The translations under genes were made by a program, and so were the position numbers. The notes beneath the pieces are model-generated. The model was not told where the DNA came from. It saw only the letters and a program-made list of their open reading frames with translations, and did no database searches. A stretch of DNA of 64,000 bases from Geothermobacter hydrogeniphilus (GTDB lineage: Bacteria > Desulfobacterota > Desulfuromonadia > Desulfuromonadales > Geothermobacteraceae): the NCBI RefSeq assembly GCF_002093115.1, contig NZ_NAAD01000002.1, forward strand, positions 248,001 through 312,000, written 5' to 3'. Position 1 is the first letter of the stretch; each line of letters begins with the position of its first letter. Positions 8,875 through 19,429 of the stretch are shown piece after piece.

Positions 8875-10242
8875 TCAAGCCTCCTCTTCCGCGCCGATTT
8901 CAGTTTTGACCATGGCCGCGATGTCATCCGCCATTTCGGCAATCTGCCGTTTGTCAGGCCCTTCCAGCATGATCCGCAGCAACGGTTCGGTACCCGAATA
9001 ACGGATCAGCACCCGCCCTTCCCGACCGAGCTTCTGCTCCACCGCGGCAACAGCTTTCTGCACACCGGGGCATCCCGAAAGATCGCGTCTTTCGGCAACC
9101 CGGACGTTGACCAGCACCTGAGGCAGAGCGGTCATCACCCGGGCCAGTTCCGAGAGTCTGCGCCCGCTGCGTTGCATGATCGCCAGCACCTGCAGCGCGG
9201 AGAGCATACCGTCGCCGGTGGTATTGTGATCAAGAAAAATCATGTGCCCCGACTGCTCGCCACCGAAATTGTAGCCGTTACGGCGCATTTCCTCGACCAC
9301 GTAGCGGTCGCCGACGGCGGTACGAACCATCCGGCCGCCGGCCTCACGCATCGCCAGTTCGAGGCCGAGATTGCTCATCACCGTCGCCACCAGCGTGTTG
9401 TTGGCCAGCGTTCCGGAGTCGAGCATCCGGGTGGCGCAGATCGCCATGATGTGGTCTCCGTCGACCTCGTTGCCGAATTCATCGACAAAGATAACCCGGT
9501 CAGCATCACCATCTAAGGCAATACCGAGATCAGCCCGATTCTCACGCACTGCTTCGGCAATCCCTTCGGGATGCAGGCTGCCGCAACCGGCATTGATATT
9601 GGTCCCGTCCGGAGACACTCCGAGACGAACCACCTCCGCCCCGAGTTCCTCAAGCACCGCCGGTGCGACCTTGTAGGCGGCGCCATGGGCGCAATCAAGG
9701 ACAATCTTGAGACCTTTAAGGTCGAGATCACGGGGAAAGGAATTTTTCAGGAAGACGATGTAACGGCCGCCGGCATCATCGATACGGAAGGCCTTGCCGA
9801 CCTCGGCGGCAATCGGTCGCAGGGCATCGATTTTTTTCGAGAAAATCAGATCTTCGATACTCAGTTCCTGCTCATCGGGAAGTTTAAATCCGTCTCCGGA
9901 AAAAAACTTGATGCCGTTATCCTGATAGGGATTGTGAGACGCGGAGATCACCACCCCGGCATCGGCCCGCATCGACGAGGTGATAAAGGCGATGCCCGGG
10001 GTCGGCAGGGGCCCGACCAGCAACACGTCAACGCCCATGGAACAGATCCCGGCGGCGAGGGCATTTTCAATCATATAACCTGAAAGACGGGTATCCTTGC
10101 CGATGACGATACGATGTCGCTTCACACCGTCCTTGAAAATATAGGCCACCGCCCGTCCGAGCTGCATGGCGATTTCACTGGTCATCGGGTGGATATTGGC
10201 AACGCCTCGCACCCCGTCGGTTCCGAACAACTTCTTCTTCAT
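8875..10242 (-). CDS. glmM: Phosphoglucosamine mutase
   Basis: A 455-residue alpha-D-phosphohexomutase that converts glucosamine 6-phosphate to glucosamine 1-phosphate for UDP-GlcNAc, peptidoglycan and lipopolysaccharide. The phosphorylated serine is S102 in [12 protein letters not shown], and the metal loop DGDADR is at 244-249. The C-terminal [12 protein letters not shown] phosphate-binding loop is present. GTDGVRG at 7-13 is typical of GlmM rather than phosphomannomutase. Its ATG overlaps the stop of the YbbR gene. It is third in a cdaA-cdaR-glmM set; in Firmicutes the partner proteins bind each other and tune c-di-AMP output. Confidence 0.96.
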   Translation of the reverse strand: MKKKLFGTDGVRGVANIHPMTSEIAMQLGRAVAYIFKDGVKRHRIVIGKDTRLSGYMIENALAAGICSMGVDVLLVGPLPTPGIAFITSSMRADAGVVISASHNPYQDNGIKFFSGDGFKLPDEQELSIEDLIFSKKIDALRPIAAEVGKAFRIDDAGGRYIVFLKNSFPRDLDLKGLKIVLDCAHGAAYKVAPAVLEELGAEVVRLGVSPDGTNINAGCGSLHPEGIAEAVRENRADLGIALDGDADRVIFVDEFGNEVDGDHIMAICATRMLDSGTLANNTLVATVMSNLGLELAMREAGGRMVRTAVGDRYVVEEMRRNGYNFGGEQSGHMIFLDHNTTGDGMLSALQVLAIMQRSGRRLSELARVMTALPQVLVNVRVAERRDLSGCPGVQKAVAAVEQKLGREGRVLIRYSGTEPLLRIMLEGPDKRQIAEMADDIAAMVKTEIGAEEEA

Positions 10243-10973
10243 TTTGTGTCCTGTTTTTTGCCGGCGGAGCCCTTGGCACCACCGGCAGCTTCAGCCGGGA
10301 CCTTTTCTACCAGGTTGCCCTCCGGCTCAGGGGGGCCCTTAATTGTGACCTGCACTTCAACCGCCGCCTGTCCAATCAACCTGGTATAGGTGCCGCGATA
10401 AGCAACCGGCACCATCAGCGTAAAACTCTCCTTGACCCCGGTCAGGTCAACCGGCTCGGTCTGGACCTGGTGGACATTTTTCAGCTCACTCTCGGCACCC
10501 TCGATCGTAACCTTTGACGGTTTGATACTGACCTTGACCAGTTTGTAGCCTTCGGGCGGTTCACCGCTGACAGCCACCTTGACCGGAACACTCTTCTTTT
10601 TAACCCGTTCCAGCTTGACGTCGACATAGGAGGGAGAGAGTCGCGTGACACGCAACGCGCTGGGGATATTGAGCCGTTCATCAAGTCGCTTAAAGGAAGT
10701 GATTCCCGGTTCAAGGCCCTTCAGATCGACAGAAATACTGATATCCTGCGGGCTGAGATTCATCAGCAGGGTACGTGGCCCACTGATACGCACATCGATC
10801 AGATTCGGCACTTCGTTGGCAATCATCATCCCCTCCGGGATATTGCCGAGGTTGAGGGGGACGGAGAGGCCGATTTCCTGTCGTCGTTCTCCCATGACAA
10901 AAAACCACAGAACCAGAGCGAAGATCAGTGAAATCAGTTTCAGGAACCAGTTTTGCGCCAGACTACTCAGCAT
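10239..10973 (-). CDS. YbbR-domain membrane protein (CdaR-like)
   Basis: A 244-residue protein with one N-terminal transmembrane helix (about 10-27) and an extracytoplasmic part built of YbbR repeats, roughly 35-115 and 125-210, ending in a Lys/Gly-rich tail. In Firmicutes the equivalent CdaR binds and controls the diadenylate cyclase CdaA. The gene lies 3 nt after cdaA and overlaps glmM by 4 nt, so the cdaA-cdaR-glmM order is preserved. Regulation of CdaA is inferred from family and context, since YbbR domains have no enzymatic residues to check. Confidence 0.85.
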   Translation of the reverse strand: MLSSLAQNWFLKLISLIFALVLWFFVMGERRQEIGLSVPLNLGNIPEGMMIANEVPNLIDVRISGPRTLLMNLSPQDISISVDLKGLEPGITSFKRLDERLNIPSALRVTRLSPSYVDVKLERVKKKSVPVKVAVSGEPPEGYKLVKVSIKPSKVTIEGAESELKNVHQVQTEPVDLTGVKESFTLMVPVAYRGTYTRLIGQAAVEVQVTIKGPPEPEGNLVEKVPAEAAGGAKGSAGKKQDTK

Positions 10974-10976
10974 AAA

Positions 10977-11777
10977 TCACCGTTTCTTCGGGGATTTCCG
11001 GGTCTTGCGACTCTTCGGCTCCAGCAGTTTCTTCAACACCCGTTTCAAGCCGTTAGAATCGAGATCACGAGTAATCCGCCCGCCGATAACCACCGAAATC
11101 TTGCCGGTTTCCTCCGACACGACAATCGCCAGAGCATCGACCAGCTCGGTGAGCCCGATAGCAGCGCGATGCCGGGTTCCGAGAGCCTTGCTGACGGTGG
11201 TATCCTGGGTCAGCGGCAGAAAACAGCCGGCACGTTTCAGGCGGCCCTCCTGCAGAACCAGCGCGCCGTCGTGGATCGGGGCCTTGGGATTGAAAATGGA
11301 AATGATAAGCTCGCAATTGACCTGGGCGTCAATCTCGACGCCAACCTCAAGAAAATCGTTGAGCCCGGTTTCGCGTTCAATGACGATCAGCGCGCCGATG
11401 CGCTTGCCGGCCATAATGACACAGGCCTTGACCAGCTCCCCCATGATCGCGCTCTCTTCCCGATACGACATATCGGCAAAAAAGGGATTCCGACCGACGT
11501 GAATCAACGCCCGCCGGATATCATTCTGGAAGATGACAACGATCACCAGGATGATTGAAGAGAGGAAATTATCGAGCAGCCAGTGCAGGGTATAGAGCCC
11601 GGTGGCCTGGGAGACGACATAGACGATCAGAACCACCGCCAGGCCGAGCAGCATCTGCACCGCGCGGGTGCCTTTGATCAACAGGATGATGCGATAGATA
11701 ATAAACGCCACCAGCCCGATATCGAGTGCATCGAGCAACCAGCGAAAATCATGCAGTGCGTCAATCAGACCGCCCAT
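10977..11777 (-). CDS. cdaA: Diadenylate cyclase (c-di-AMP synthase) CdaA
   Basis: A 266-residue membrane cyclase that joins two ATP into cyclic di-AMP. The N-terminal 85 residues hold three hydrophobic helices (about 18-34, 40-57 and 70-84). The DAC domain follows, with the catalytic DGA at 170-172 and RHR at 202-204 in GTRHRAAIGLTE. Both motifs are intact, so activity is expected. Length and topology match CdaA/DacA rather than the helicase-like DisA. It is followed directly by the YbbR gene and glmM. No c-di-AMP phosphodiesterase is seen in the window. Confidence 0.94.
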   Translation of the reverse strand: MGGLIDALHDFRWLLDALDIGLVAFIIYRIILLIKGTRAVQMLLGLAVVLIVYVVSQATGLYTLHWLLDNFLSSIILVIVVIFQNDIRRALIHVGRNPFFADMSYREESAIMGELVKACVIMAGKRIGALIVIERETGLNDFLEVGVEIDAQVNCELIISIFNPKAPIHDGALVLQEGRLKRAGCFLPLTQDTTVSKALGTRHRAAIGLTELVDALAIVVSEETGKISVVIGGRITRDLDSNGLKRVLKKLLEPKSRKTRKSPKKR

Positions 11778-11847
11778 GGGGCTCCATCCTGTGCAGCAGA
11801 GAAATAACGGGAATCATTCGTCCCGAACGTAACGGAACACGGGCGAC

Positions 11848-12719
11848 CTAACAGACAACGGGATCGCGACAAACCGCCCAGGCCATCAGCGCCGCCTGGC
11901 GTGCCGCGGCGACATCATGCACCCGGTGCAGCATGGCCCCCTGGCTGACCCCCAGCGCCACCGTCGCCAGGGTTCCGGCAAGGCGCTGCTCCGGATCCTG
12001 CTGGTCGAGTATCCGACCGATAAAACTCTTGCGTGAAGTCCCCAGGAGAATCGGCACTCCAAGACACTGCAACTCGGAAAGACGGCGCAGAAGTTCAAGA
12101 TTTCCGGTCACATCCTTGCCGAAACCGATACCGGGGTCAACCGCCAGCTTTGCATGGGGAACACCGGCCGCCTCGGCCAGCTCCATGGCCCGACGCAGAA
12201 AGGCAACAACTTCACCTAAGAGATCATTGTAGCCGGTCTGCTGCTGCATCCGGTCCGGGCGTGCCGGCGTGTGCATCAGAAACAGCCCGGCTCCGGCAGC
12301 AGCAACCACCTGAGCCATCCCGGCATCAAAGGTGAGGCCGCTGATATCGTTGACGAAATGAGCACCGGCGGCAAGGCATTCGCGTGCCACCCGACTCTTG
12401 CTGGTATCGACCGAAATGACCGGTCCAAGCCGCCCGGCAAGGGCCTCAACCACCGGCACAACCCGGGCCAGCTCTTCTTCTTCGCTGACAACCGCGGCAC
12501 CGGGACGGGTACTTTCGCCGCCGACATCGATCAGGTCGACGCCTTCAGCCATCATCCGTTCCGCATGGCGCAGAGCCTCATCCAGACCCGTGTAACAGCC
12601 GCCGTCATAAAAGGAATCAGGGGTCAGATTGAGAATCCCCATGATTCGCGGGCGGTCAAGCTGGATCCGACACTCTCTACCCTCAAGGACAGGGGCCGGA
12701 GCCTGTACATGGAAGGGCA

Positions 12720-12720
<1 letters not shown>
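11848..12720 (-). CDS. folP: Dihydropteroate synthase
   Basis: A 290-residue TIM-barrel enzyme that joins 6-hydroxymethyl-dihydropterin diphosphate to p-aminobenzoate to give dihydropteroate, the sulfonamide target. MGILNLTPDSF is at 27-37, followed by DVGGESTRPGA, DTSKSRVA, DPGIGFGKD and GTSRKSF, so all the usual substrate loops are seen. Its ATG overlaps the ftsH TGA by one base, the common ftsH-folP arrangement. A 70-nt gap separates it from cdaA. folC, a later folate gene, is also in this window. Confidence 0.96.
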
Positions 12721-14588
<1,868 letters not shown>

Positions 14589-14651
14589 GGTACCCCCTAG
14601 GTGGCGTAGCGACAGGAATGCGCTCTTCCTCAAGCGCTTAATGATCCGGAA

Positions 14652-14680
14652 AACTTAACACGAAAAAGCCGTCTTCTCAA
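14652..14680 (-). promoter_or_regulatory. Candidate sigma-70 promoter for ftsH
   Basis: On the transcribed strand, TTGAGA (14675-14680) and TAAGTT (14652-14657) are 17 nt apart, with a TGn just before the -10. The expected start is near 14645, about 57 nt before the ftsH GTG. It overlaps the last codon of tilS. The -10 is poor, so support is moderate. No heat-shock sigma-32 sequence was recognised. Confidence 0.4.
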
Positions 14681-16041
14681 GCAGTTTTGTCCCCTCCGAG
14701 CCCCCGGACAAGCGAGCACCGCAGCACTTTTTCACCCTCTTCGGCAACCAGCCCGTGGCACCGGCGCAACCCGACGACCCAGAGGATCCGGTCCCCGACC
14801 AGCAGCGCCTGACCGGCCCGCTGTTCATGGCTCAACCTGGCGGCAATGAAATAATCCTTTAGCTTGCGCTGACCGGGGGCGCCGCAAGGGTAAAAACGGT
14901 CTCCGGGACGTCGGTTCCGCAACCACAGGGGAAAACGGATTTGATCCGCGGAGAATTCAACCTCATTCTCTCCCGGGGACCTGCCCTTTTCCGCGTAAGC
15001 CAATCGCAGAAACCGGCCGCCGGGAAGCGGGTAGACTCCCGGGGCGGCAACCTCAATCTGCCACTCGCCGGGAATTTCCGGGGGCTGCCGGCGCAGCAGC
15101 ACCCGGTCGTAACGACGCGCCACCCAAAGTCCGGGCAGATCGACCGCCAACTGCGGACGGGCGGCTTCGAGCAATCTCTCGCATGCGATCAGATGAACTT
15201 CACCGTAATCATCCCGACCGCCGTACCGCCGCAGCAACTGCAGCCAGATCCTCTGCCTCAGCGCGGGATGCTGTTGCGCCAGAGAGGCCAGCGACAGCCA
15301 CGCACCGTCGGCCTCGGAGTGAACATGAAAGCCGGTCCAGTCGTCAACCATCTGCCGCCAGTAATCCTCGTCCCGCCCCGCCCGGGCGGCCAGTTCGGCC
15401 AACTTCCCAGGCGCATCCGACTGAATTTCACTTAACAGGGGCAGAACCTGATGACGCAGACGGTTACGGGTCCGGGCCAGGTCACGGTTGCTGCGGTCCT
15501 CCCGCCACGCCAGTTGCCGATCACGCAGAAAAGCCCGCAACTGATCACGGGAAAAGCCCAGCAGGGGGCGGAGAAAAGGGGGATCACAAGGCGCCATGGC
15601 GGCCAGACCGGTGGTGCCGCAACCGCGTAAAATGCGGAACAGGACCGTTTCCGCCTGATCATCGCGGTGGTGACCAAGAGCAATACGACTGCAATCGGTC
15701 CGTTCCGCCACCCGGCGAAGAAAACTGCGTCGTACCCGCCGGGCAACGGCTTCGAGATTCCCGCCGGCGGCGGCACCAGCGACATCCTCCCGTTCGACAA
15801 AGCATTGCAGACCGAGACGATCGGCCTGTGCAACGACAAATCGTGCGTCCTCACCACTCTCCGGACGCAGACCATGATCCAGGTGAGCCACCACGAGATG
15901 AAGATCCAGGGCCGGGGCCGCCAGGGCAAGCAGCTGCAACAGCGCCATCGAATCGGCGCCGCCGGAGCAGGCCACGACCAGCCGGGTTCCGGCGGCAAGA
16001 CGACATGGCCCCTGCAGGGCGGCAAGGAATTGCTGAAACAC
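14677..16041 (-). CDS. tilS: tRNA(Ile)-lysidine synthase
   Basis: A 454-residue N-type ATP pyrophosphatase that changes C34 of tRNA-Ile(CAU) to lysidine, switching its reading from AUG to AUA. The PP-loop SGGADS is at 26-31, and the C-terminal TilS domains carry RPGDRFYPCG and KLKDYFIAARLS. The frame is open upstream into the tRNA-Met gene, and an ATG sits at 16095, but that start has no ribosome site and would translate through a hairpin. The GTG at 16041 follows GAGG and gives a normal N-terminus. The gene directly follows two CAU tRNAs, an apt neighbourhood for the enzyme that must tell CAU tRNAs apart. Confidence 0.9.
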   Translation of the reverse strand: MFQQFLAALQGPCRLAAGTRLVVACSGGADSMALLQLLALAAPALDLHLVVAHLDHGLRPESGEDARFVVAQADRLGLQCFVEREDVAGAAAGGNLEAVARRVRRSFLRRVAERTDCSRIALGHHRDDQAETVLFRILRGCGTTGLAAMAPCDPPFLRPLLGFSRDQLRAFLRDRQLAWREDRSNRDLARTRNRLRHQVLPLLSEIQSDAPGKLAELAARAGRDEDYWRQMVDDWTGFHVHSEADGAWLSLASLAQQHPALRQRIWLQLLRRYGGRDDYGEVHLIACERLLEAARPQLAVDLPGLWVARRYDRVLLRRQPPEIPGEWQIEVAAPGVYPLPGGRFLRLAYAEKGRSPGENEVEFSADQIRFPLWLRNRRPGDRFYPCGAPGQRKLKDYFIAARLSHEQRAGQALLVGDRILWVVGLRRCHGLVAEEGEKVLRCSLVRGLGGDKTA

Positions 16042-16055
16042 GGCAGCCTCGAAAC

Positions 16056-16093
16056 GACAGCAGCCCCCTCCGAAACCGAAGGGGGCTGCTGTC
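16056..16093 (-). terminator. Hairpin after tRNA-Met, probable partial terminator
   Basis: A perfect 14-bp stem (16056-16069 with 16080-16093) with a 10-nt loop begins 6 nt after the tRNA-Met CCA. It is followed by GTTTCG only, so the T-tract is weak. It may trim or end the tRNA transcript while letting some read-through reach tilS. Confidence 0.55.
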
Positions 16094-16098
16094 ATGGT

Positions 16099-16175
16099 TG
16101 GTGGCGGTGCAGAGATTCGAACTCCGGACACTGCGGATATGAGCCGCATGCTCTAACCAACTGAGCTACACCGCC
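16099..16175 (-). tRNA. tRNA-Met (CAT), elongator type
   Basis: A 77-nt cloverleaf with encoded CCA. The acceptor is GGCGGTG paired with CACCGCC, the D arm has AGCTCAGTTGG, the anticodon stem TGCGG/CCGCA holds loop CTCATAT with anticodon CAT at 16139-16141, and the T arm has GTTCGAATC. A fully paired acceptor excludes initiator use. The acceptor resembles known elongator Met tRNAs rather than tRNA-Ile(CAU), the TilS substrate, but the anticodon alone cannot separate the two. It is 41 nt after the initiator tRNA. Confidence 0.93.
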
Positions 16176-16216
16176 GTAAACTATGGTCAGCCTTCCATCC
16201 CGAAAGGCATTGATTC

Positions 16217-16293
<77 letters not shown>

Positions 16294-16305
16294 TCAGAGC
16301 TTGGG

Positions 16306-16334
16306 AATTTACTCGCCCGAAGTGGCAAAGTCAA
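16306..16334 (-). promoter_or_regulatory. Sigma-70 promoter for the tRNA-fMet/tRNA-Met unit
   Basis: TTGACT (16329-16334) and TAAATT (16306-16311) are 17 nt apart on the transcribed strand. The predicted start is near 16300, only about 7 nt before the mature 5' end of tRNA-fMet. It sits in the 78-nt gap after the SPOR gene. Confidence 0.8.
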
Positions 16335-16371
16335 GATTTTTTTTCGCTCCATCCGCGCCACACACCACGTC

Positions 16372-17121
16372 TCAGCGTTTGCGCACCAGCGGTGAAAATT
16401 TTTCTTCCTTGCGCAATCGTCCGGCGGCCTTGTCAGCAAGCCCGCGCTCACTGTACGGCCCGGCGTAAACCCGGTGCCAGATCCCCTTGCTGCCGAGATC
16501 GGCCCGCTTGACAAAGGTCACATAGCCCTTGCCGGCCAACCGGTTGCGCAACGCGGTCGCCTGTTCCACCTTCTGGAAGGAGGCGATCTGCACCACGTAA
16601 CCAGGCCCCGAAACGGGTGCGGCGGAAGACGTCGTGCGCGGCGCGGGCACAGCCGGTTTCGACACCGCCGTCGGGCGGGCCTGGCGGACCGGTCTGGTGG
16701 CAGCAGCCTCCTTTTCCGGGAGTGACGACGGTGCGGGTGTTGTCGCCGGCGGCAGGTTGATGCCACTGCCGAGCGGCTGCTCGCCGCGCGGCAGGGTGTC
16801 GTAAAAGGTCAGCTTGTCGGGCGCGCCTTCAGCGGCGGCGGCCGGAGCCTGGGCGCCGGAAACCACATCGGTCGTTGCCGCCGGGGGGGATTGCCCCGTC
16901 GCGGGAGTCGACGCCGCCCCCGCTGAATCGGCTTTCGGCAGGGACAGGGGCTGATCCATCCGGACAACCGGCGACGGCGCGCGACCGCCGCTGCGGCCGA
17001 CCATGACCCCGAGCGAAAAACTCGCCAGCGACACCACCAGCACCAGCAGCACCAGGATCACCGCCTGTTTACGTTCCATGCGTCGCTGCGTGCGCGAAAC
17101 AACTCTCTGAGCTTGAGCCAT
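16372..17121 (-). CDS. SPOR-domain membrane protein
   Basis: A 249-residue bitopic protein. A basic N-terminus leads into a transmembrane helix at 20-41. A long Pro/Ala/Ser-rich linker follows (about 45-170), and a SPOR domain (174-249) ends the protein. SPOR domains bind glycan strands lacking stem peptides at division sites, so a septal location is likely; the protein has no enzymatic domain. FtsN and DedD are of this type, but the sequence is not close enough to name. The ATG follows GGGGAGG, and it lies 18 nt after argS. Confidence 0.88.
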   Translation of the reverse strand: MAQAQRVVSRTQRRMERKQAVILVLLVLVVSLASFSLGVMVGRSGGRAPSPVVRMDQPLSLPKADSAGAASTPATGQSPPAATTDVVSGAQAPAAAAEGAPDKLTFYDTLPRGEQPLGSGINLPPATTPAPSSLPEKEAAATRPVRQARPTAVSKPAVPAPRTTSSAAPVSGPGYVVQIASFQKVEQATALRNRLAGKGYVTFVKRADLGSKGIWHRVYAGPYSERGLADKAAGRLRKEEKFSPLVRKR

Positions 17122-17139
17122 GTTGCCGCCTCCCCTCCC

Positions 17140-18804
17140 CTACATCCGTTCCGGCGCGCTGACACCCAGCAGCCGCAGGGCGTTTTCGAGAACCTGGCGA
17201 ACACCGTTGAACAGATAGAGTCTGGCCCGGCCGGTTTCGACATCTTCACCCAACACCCGGCAACGATTGTAATAACTGTGAAACATGGCGGCGAGATCCT
17301 GCAGATAATAAATAACCCGGTGCGGCTCCAGATTGCGGGCCGCCGTCGCCAATGTTTCGGGATACTGGTACAGCATCTTGGCCAGCGCCAGTTCTTCGGC
17401 CCCGGTCAGTCGATCGACATCGGCTTCTCCGACCCCCGGCACCTGCAATCCCTGCTCGGCCGCGTTGCGGTTGATGCTGCAGATCCGGGCATGGGCATAC
17501 TGGACATAGTAGACCGGGTTGTCATTGCTCTGCTGTTTGGCCAGCTCAAGATCGAAATCGAGCTGGCTGTCGGCCCGCCGCATGAGGAAGAAGAAACGGC
17601 AGGCATCCCGACCGACTTCGTCAACCACTTCACGCAGAGTGACAAACTGGCCGGAACGTTTCCCCATCGACACCGGTTCTCCGCCCCGCAGCAGGTTGAC
17701 CATCTGAATCATCAGCACCTGCAGCGCTTCCGGCTCTCGGCCGAGACCGGCCAGCATCGCCTTCATACGCGGAACATAGCCATGGTGGTCCGCCCCCCAG
17801 ACATCGATCACCCGCGAAAAACCACGATCGAATTTTTCCATGTGGTAGGCGACATCCGAGGCAAAATAGGTTGGGCTGCCGTCGGAACGGATCAGCACCC
17901 GGTCCTTGTCATCACCGTAGTCGGTGGTCCGCAGCCAGAGGGCGCCGTCCTTTTCGAAGGTCAGGCCGAGTTTTTTCAGCTTGCCCAACTCTTCGGCCAC
18001 CAGGTCACGCTCGTAGAGAGACGACTCCCGGTACCAGTTGTCGAAACGAATGCCGAAACAGCCCAGGTCTTCCTCAATTTTACCCAGCAGCAGCTTGACG
18101 CCATAGGAGCTGCAGATCGGCACCGCCTCGGCTTCCGGCGCATCCACCAGAGTCGGCTGTTCCGCGGCCAGCGAGGCCGCAACTTCACGAATGTACTCCC
18201 CCTGATAGCCATCTTCGGGGAAATCGACGGGACAGCCGGCCTGCTCGCGCAACCGCAGCCAGATCGAACGGCCGAGCAGAGTGATCTGGTTGCCGGCGTC
18301 GTTGATATAGTATTCGCGCTGGACCTGATGTCCGGCCGCCTCCAGCAGTGAGGCCACGGCATCGCCGACCACCGCGCCGCGGCCATGGCCGATATGCAGG
18401 GGCCCGGTGGGATTGGCGCTGACGAATTCGACCTGGATCCTCTCACCACCGGGCTCAGCCGCCAATCCGTAGGATTGTCCCTGGCTCAGGACCTGGTCGA
18501 GGACCGCGTACCAGCAGCCGCGTTTGAGATAAAAGTTGATGAAACCGGGGCCGGCGATCTCGATCCGCTCCCAGGGACCGTCAACCCGGCCGAGAGCCGC
18601 AATCAGGATTTCGGCGATCTTGCGCGGGGCCTTGCGCTCGGCGCGAGCCATGGTCATGGCCACATTGCTGGCGAAATCACCATGGTCCGGGTTGCCGGGA
18701 ACCTCGATGGTCCAGCCGGACGGCAACTGGGCGGAATCGAGGGTTTCCTCGGCAAAGCAGGATTCAAGAGCGGTGACAATATGCTTTTCTAGTTGTTTTT
18801 TCAT
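17140..18804 (-). CDS. argS: Arginyl-tRNA synthetase
   Basis: A 554-residue class Ia synthetase that charges tRNA-Arg. An N-terminal Add-1 domain (about 1-95) is followed by the Rossmann fold with HIGH at 137-140 in NPTGPLHIGHGRG. MGKRSGQFV stands in place of KMSKS, as is usual in this family, and the DALR anticodon-binding domain lies beyond about 430. Length is typical. The start ATG overlaps the stop of the 60-aa cysteine protein (ATGA), so the two are translationally linked. Confidence 0.97.
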   Translation of the reverse strand: MKKQLEKHIVTALESCFAEETLDSAQLPSGWTIEVPGNPDHGDFASNVAMTMARAERKAPRKIAEILIAALGRVDGPWERIEIAGPGFINFYLKRGCWYAVLDQVLSQGQSYGLAAEPGGERIQVEFVSANPTGPLHIGHGRGAVVGDAVASLLEAAGHQVQREYYINDAGNQITLLGRSIWLRLREQAGCPVDFPEDGYQGEYIREVAASLAAEQPTLVDAPEAEAVPICSSYGVKLLLGKIEEDLGCFGIRFDNWYRESSLYERDLVAEELGKLKKLGLTFEKDGALWLRTTDYGDDKDRVLIRSDGSPTYFASDVAYHMEKFDRGFSRVIDVWGADHHGYVPRMKAMLAGLGREPEALQVLMIQMVNLLRGGEPVSMGKRSGQFVTLREVVDEVGRDACRFFFLMRRADSQLDFDLELAKQQSNDNPVYYVQYAHARICSINRNAAEQGLQVPGVGEADVDRLTGAEELALAKMLYQYPETLATAARNLEPHRVIYYLQDLAAMFHSYYNRCRVLGEDVETGRARLYLFNGVRQVLENALRLLGVSAPERM

Positions 18805-18983
18805 TTTTTCCCGGAAAGTTCTGAAGAATCTTCATCGGCATCCTGTGCCGACGACCTGCGCAAGGTGAGATCTTCACTGAAATCAGGACAATGCAGGCTG
18901 ACGTCACTGCCCCTGTTGAAGCGTTTCTGGCAATTCGCCCGCCAGGCACAGACCAGGCAGGTTTTCTGGTTCGGACGGCTCAT
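18801..18983 (-). CDS. Small four-cysteine protein, 60 aa
   Basis: A 60-residue soluble protein with cysteines at 9, 12, 18 and 32 in its first half and an acidic/Ser-rich tail. The C-x2-C-x5-C-x13-C pattern could bind zinc or an iron-sulfur cluster; that is inference. It is very likely real: AAGGAGG precedes the ATG and its stop overlaps the argS start. I recall no assigned function. The tight link to argS may mean only co-expression. The frame has no signal peptide or membrane helix. Confidence 0.8.
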   Translation of the reverse strand: MSRPNQKTCLVCAWRANCQKRFNRGSDVSLHCPDFSEDLTLRRSSAQDADEDSSELSGKK

Positions 18984-19046
18984 GGGGCCTCCTTGTTCAA
19001 GACCTGAATCAGCGACGAGCTGACCCGGTTGAAACGGCAGAACATG

Positions 19047-19424
19047 TTAGCGCTCCGTCGAGCGGGGTGTCAAGGCAGCCGACCCGTCCCCTGACGATCT
19101 TTTTTCCGTTGCAGTCCCCGTCTTTCCGGTTGGCGGAAACTGATAGACCAGCTCATCCGGACGCACCATCCCGAGTTTTCGCCTGGCCAGGTCCTCGATT
19201 GTGCGCCGGTCATTTTTCAACGCTTCGATTTCCTGCCGCAGGCGGCGATTCTCATCACGCAACTGCTCCACCCTGGTCCGCAGTTCCTGACGCTGCTGGT
19301 ACCCCTTCCACAGACGCAACACGCCGTTGTCACCCAACAGGGCGAAACCGGCCAGCAGCAACAGCGGAAGCAGCCACCAAAGGGGAAAGCGGAAACGCCG
19401 GCGAAATGAAAACGGTTCTGTCAT
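19047..19424 (-). CDS. FtsB/DivIC-like septum protein
   Basis: A protein of about 125 residues with a short basic N-terminus, one transmembrane helix (about 16-32) and a Leu/Arg/Glu-rich coiled coil (about 40-72). LARRKLGMVRPDELVYQF follows, the signature end of the FtsB/DivIC family. FtsB bridges FtsL and FtsQ in the divisome. The tail (about 90-125) is polar and unrecognised. The start is uncertain between the ATG at 19424 and a GTG at 19433, whose GTGA overlaps the lptD stop; neither has a clear ribosome site. FtsL and FtsQ are not nearby. Confidence 0.82.
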   Translation of the reverse strand: MTEPFSFRRRFRFPLWWLLPLLLLAGFALLGDNGVLRLWKGYQQRQELRTRVEQLRDENRRLRQEIEALKNDRRTIEDLARRKLGMVRPDELVYQFPPTGKTGTATEKRSSGDGSAALTPRSTER

Positions 19425-19429
19425 GACTG

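Noticed and set aside
16042-16149. A longer TilS starting at 16149 or 16095
   Set aside because: The first would be inside the tRNA-Met gene; the second lacks a ribosome site and would include the hairpin. The GTG at 16041 fits the family better.
16099-16175. tRNA-Ile(CAU), the TilS substrate, instead of tRNA-Met
   Set aside because: The GGCGGTG acceptor and overall sequence fit elongator tRNA-Met better, though the anticodon alone cannot decide.
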